Below the pieces are notes generated by a model. The model was not told where the DNA came from and made no database searches. It saw only the letters and a list, made by a program, of their open reading frames with translations. Shown here one piece after another: positions 63,833 to 64,000 of a DNA stretch of 64,000 nt; positions within the stretch are counted from its first letter, which is position 1; the number at the start of each line of letters is the position of its first letter. This DNA is from Proteiniborus ethanoligenes. Its GTDB lineage: Bacteria; Bacillota; Clostridia; Tissierellales; Proteiniboraceae. Both the position numbers and the translations under genes were made by a program. The stretch is from contig NZ_FNQE01000001.1 in NCBI RefSeq assembly GCF_900107485.1, positions 62,001 to 126,000 of the forward strand, in the 5' to 3' direction.

Positions 63833-64000
63833 ATGCTGACGGCAGTATTAGCAATCCTTGGATGTTTTGTCAAGCCGATTTTGCCATTAGTGGGTTATGT
63901 TTCAAATAGTAGCTCATTTCCAAAGCCCTTATCCCAAGAAGAAGAAGAAAATTATTTAATACTGTATGAACAAGGAGATGAGGATGCTAAAAATATTCTA
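63833..64000 (+). CDS. sigK: RNA polymerase sporulation sigma factor SigK, 5' part
   Basis: The first 56 residues are present, the rest lies beyond the window. They read VLAILGCFVKPILPLVGYVS, then SFPKPLSQEEEENYL and QGDEDAKNIL, matching the pro-sequence and start of region 1.2 of SigK (pro-sigma-K, with its membrane-inserting hydrophobic N-terminus that is removed by SpoIVFB). GGAGGTG lies 9 bases before the ATG. A CATATAAT at 63787 upstream might be part of a mother-cell promoter. No skin-like insertion is seen in the visible portion. Confidence 0.88.
   Translation, partial: MLTAVLAILGCFVKPILPLVGYVSNSSSFPKPLSQEEEENYLILYEQGDEDAKNIL

Overview
The window is AT-rich, has strong GGAGG-type ribosome binding sites, and reads as a chromosomal segment of an anaerobic, spore-forming, amino-acid-fermenting member of the Clostridia. 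Supporting evidence is an ornithine-fermentation module (D-ornithine 4,5-aminomutase large subunit, its ASKHA partner, ornithine racemase), clostridial spore-surface protein families, T-box leaders, a lysine riboswitch and the start of sigK. I cannot assign a genus from sequence alone. A Tissierellales or Peptostreptococcaceae-like organism is a guess.

Layout. 0-3.4 kb: end of the ornithine aminomutase operon. 3.5-5.2 kb: a small membrane protein and rarA. 5.3-10.9 kb: a scar of mobile and defence genes, with a frameshifted transposase, a frameshifted serine-recombinase tail, a restriction-methylase gene that has lost its 5' half, and a downstream gene broken by frameshifts and a stop. 11-18 kb: two CsxC-like spore-surface proteins, then a sugar aminotransferase, an ATP-grasp/HAD fusion and several glycosyltransferases. 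18-25.7 kb: housekeeping units, namely T-box-asnS, a SEC-C protein, the pseudouridine pair psuK-psuG, and a lysine-riboswitch-controlled ABC transporter. 25.8-28.6 kb: a GH18-SLH protein and an SDR-type threonine dehydrogenase.

28.9-42.4 kb is a second glycan region. A four-gene nucleotide-sugar cassette (rfbC, a SAF-domain oxidoreductase, a long RmlA, an SDR) is followed by minus-strand glycosyltransferases including a CgeB-like one, a UDP-glucose dehydrogenase, a DUF3343 protein, an unrecognised protein with a long coiled-coil-like tail and a clostridial surface-type protein. Together with 11-18 kb this resembles, by gene content, the sps/cge spore-coat polysaccharide genes of Bacillus, so I infer spore-surface glycosylation. 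Five of these proteins share a short N-terminal Pro-Val-Asn tag ahead of otherwise divergent catalytic domains. This tag, together with the ATP-grasp/HAD fusion and the rfb-like cassette lacking RmlB/RmlD, is the best candidate for an undescribed system here.

42.5-48 kb: a CAP-domain secreted protein, iscR-iscS-iscU with its own promoter and a putative operator, a 121-bp direct repeat whose second hairpin shows a compensatory change between copies, and PRC-barrel and AI-2E-type membrane proteins. 48-64 kb is the conserved Firmicutes run T-box-alaS-ireB-(membrane phosphatase-like)-(aldo/keto reductase)-ruvX-DUF1292-fur-rnj-queT-mltG-trmR-U32 peptidase-udk-PBP-sigK. It is ordinary except for the two inserted genes between ireB and ruvX and a hairpin that would bury the ribosome binding site of the PBP gene.
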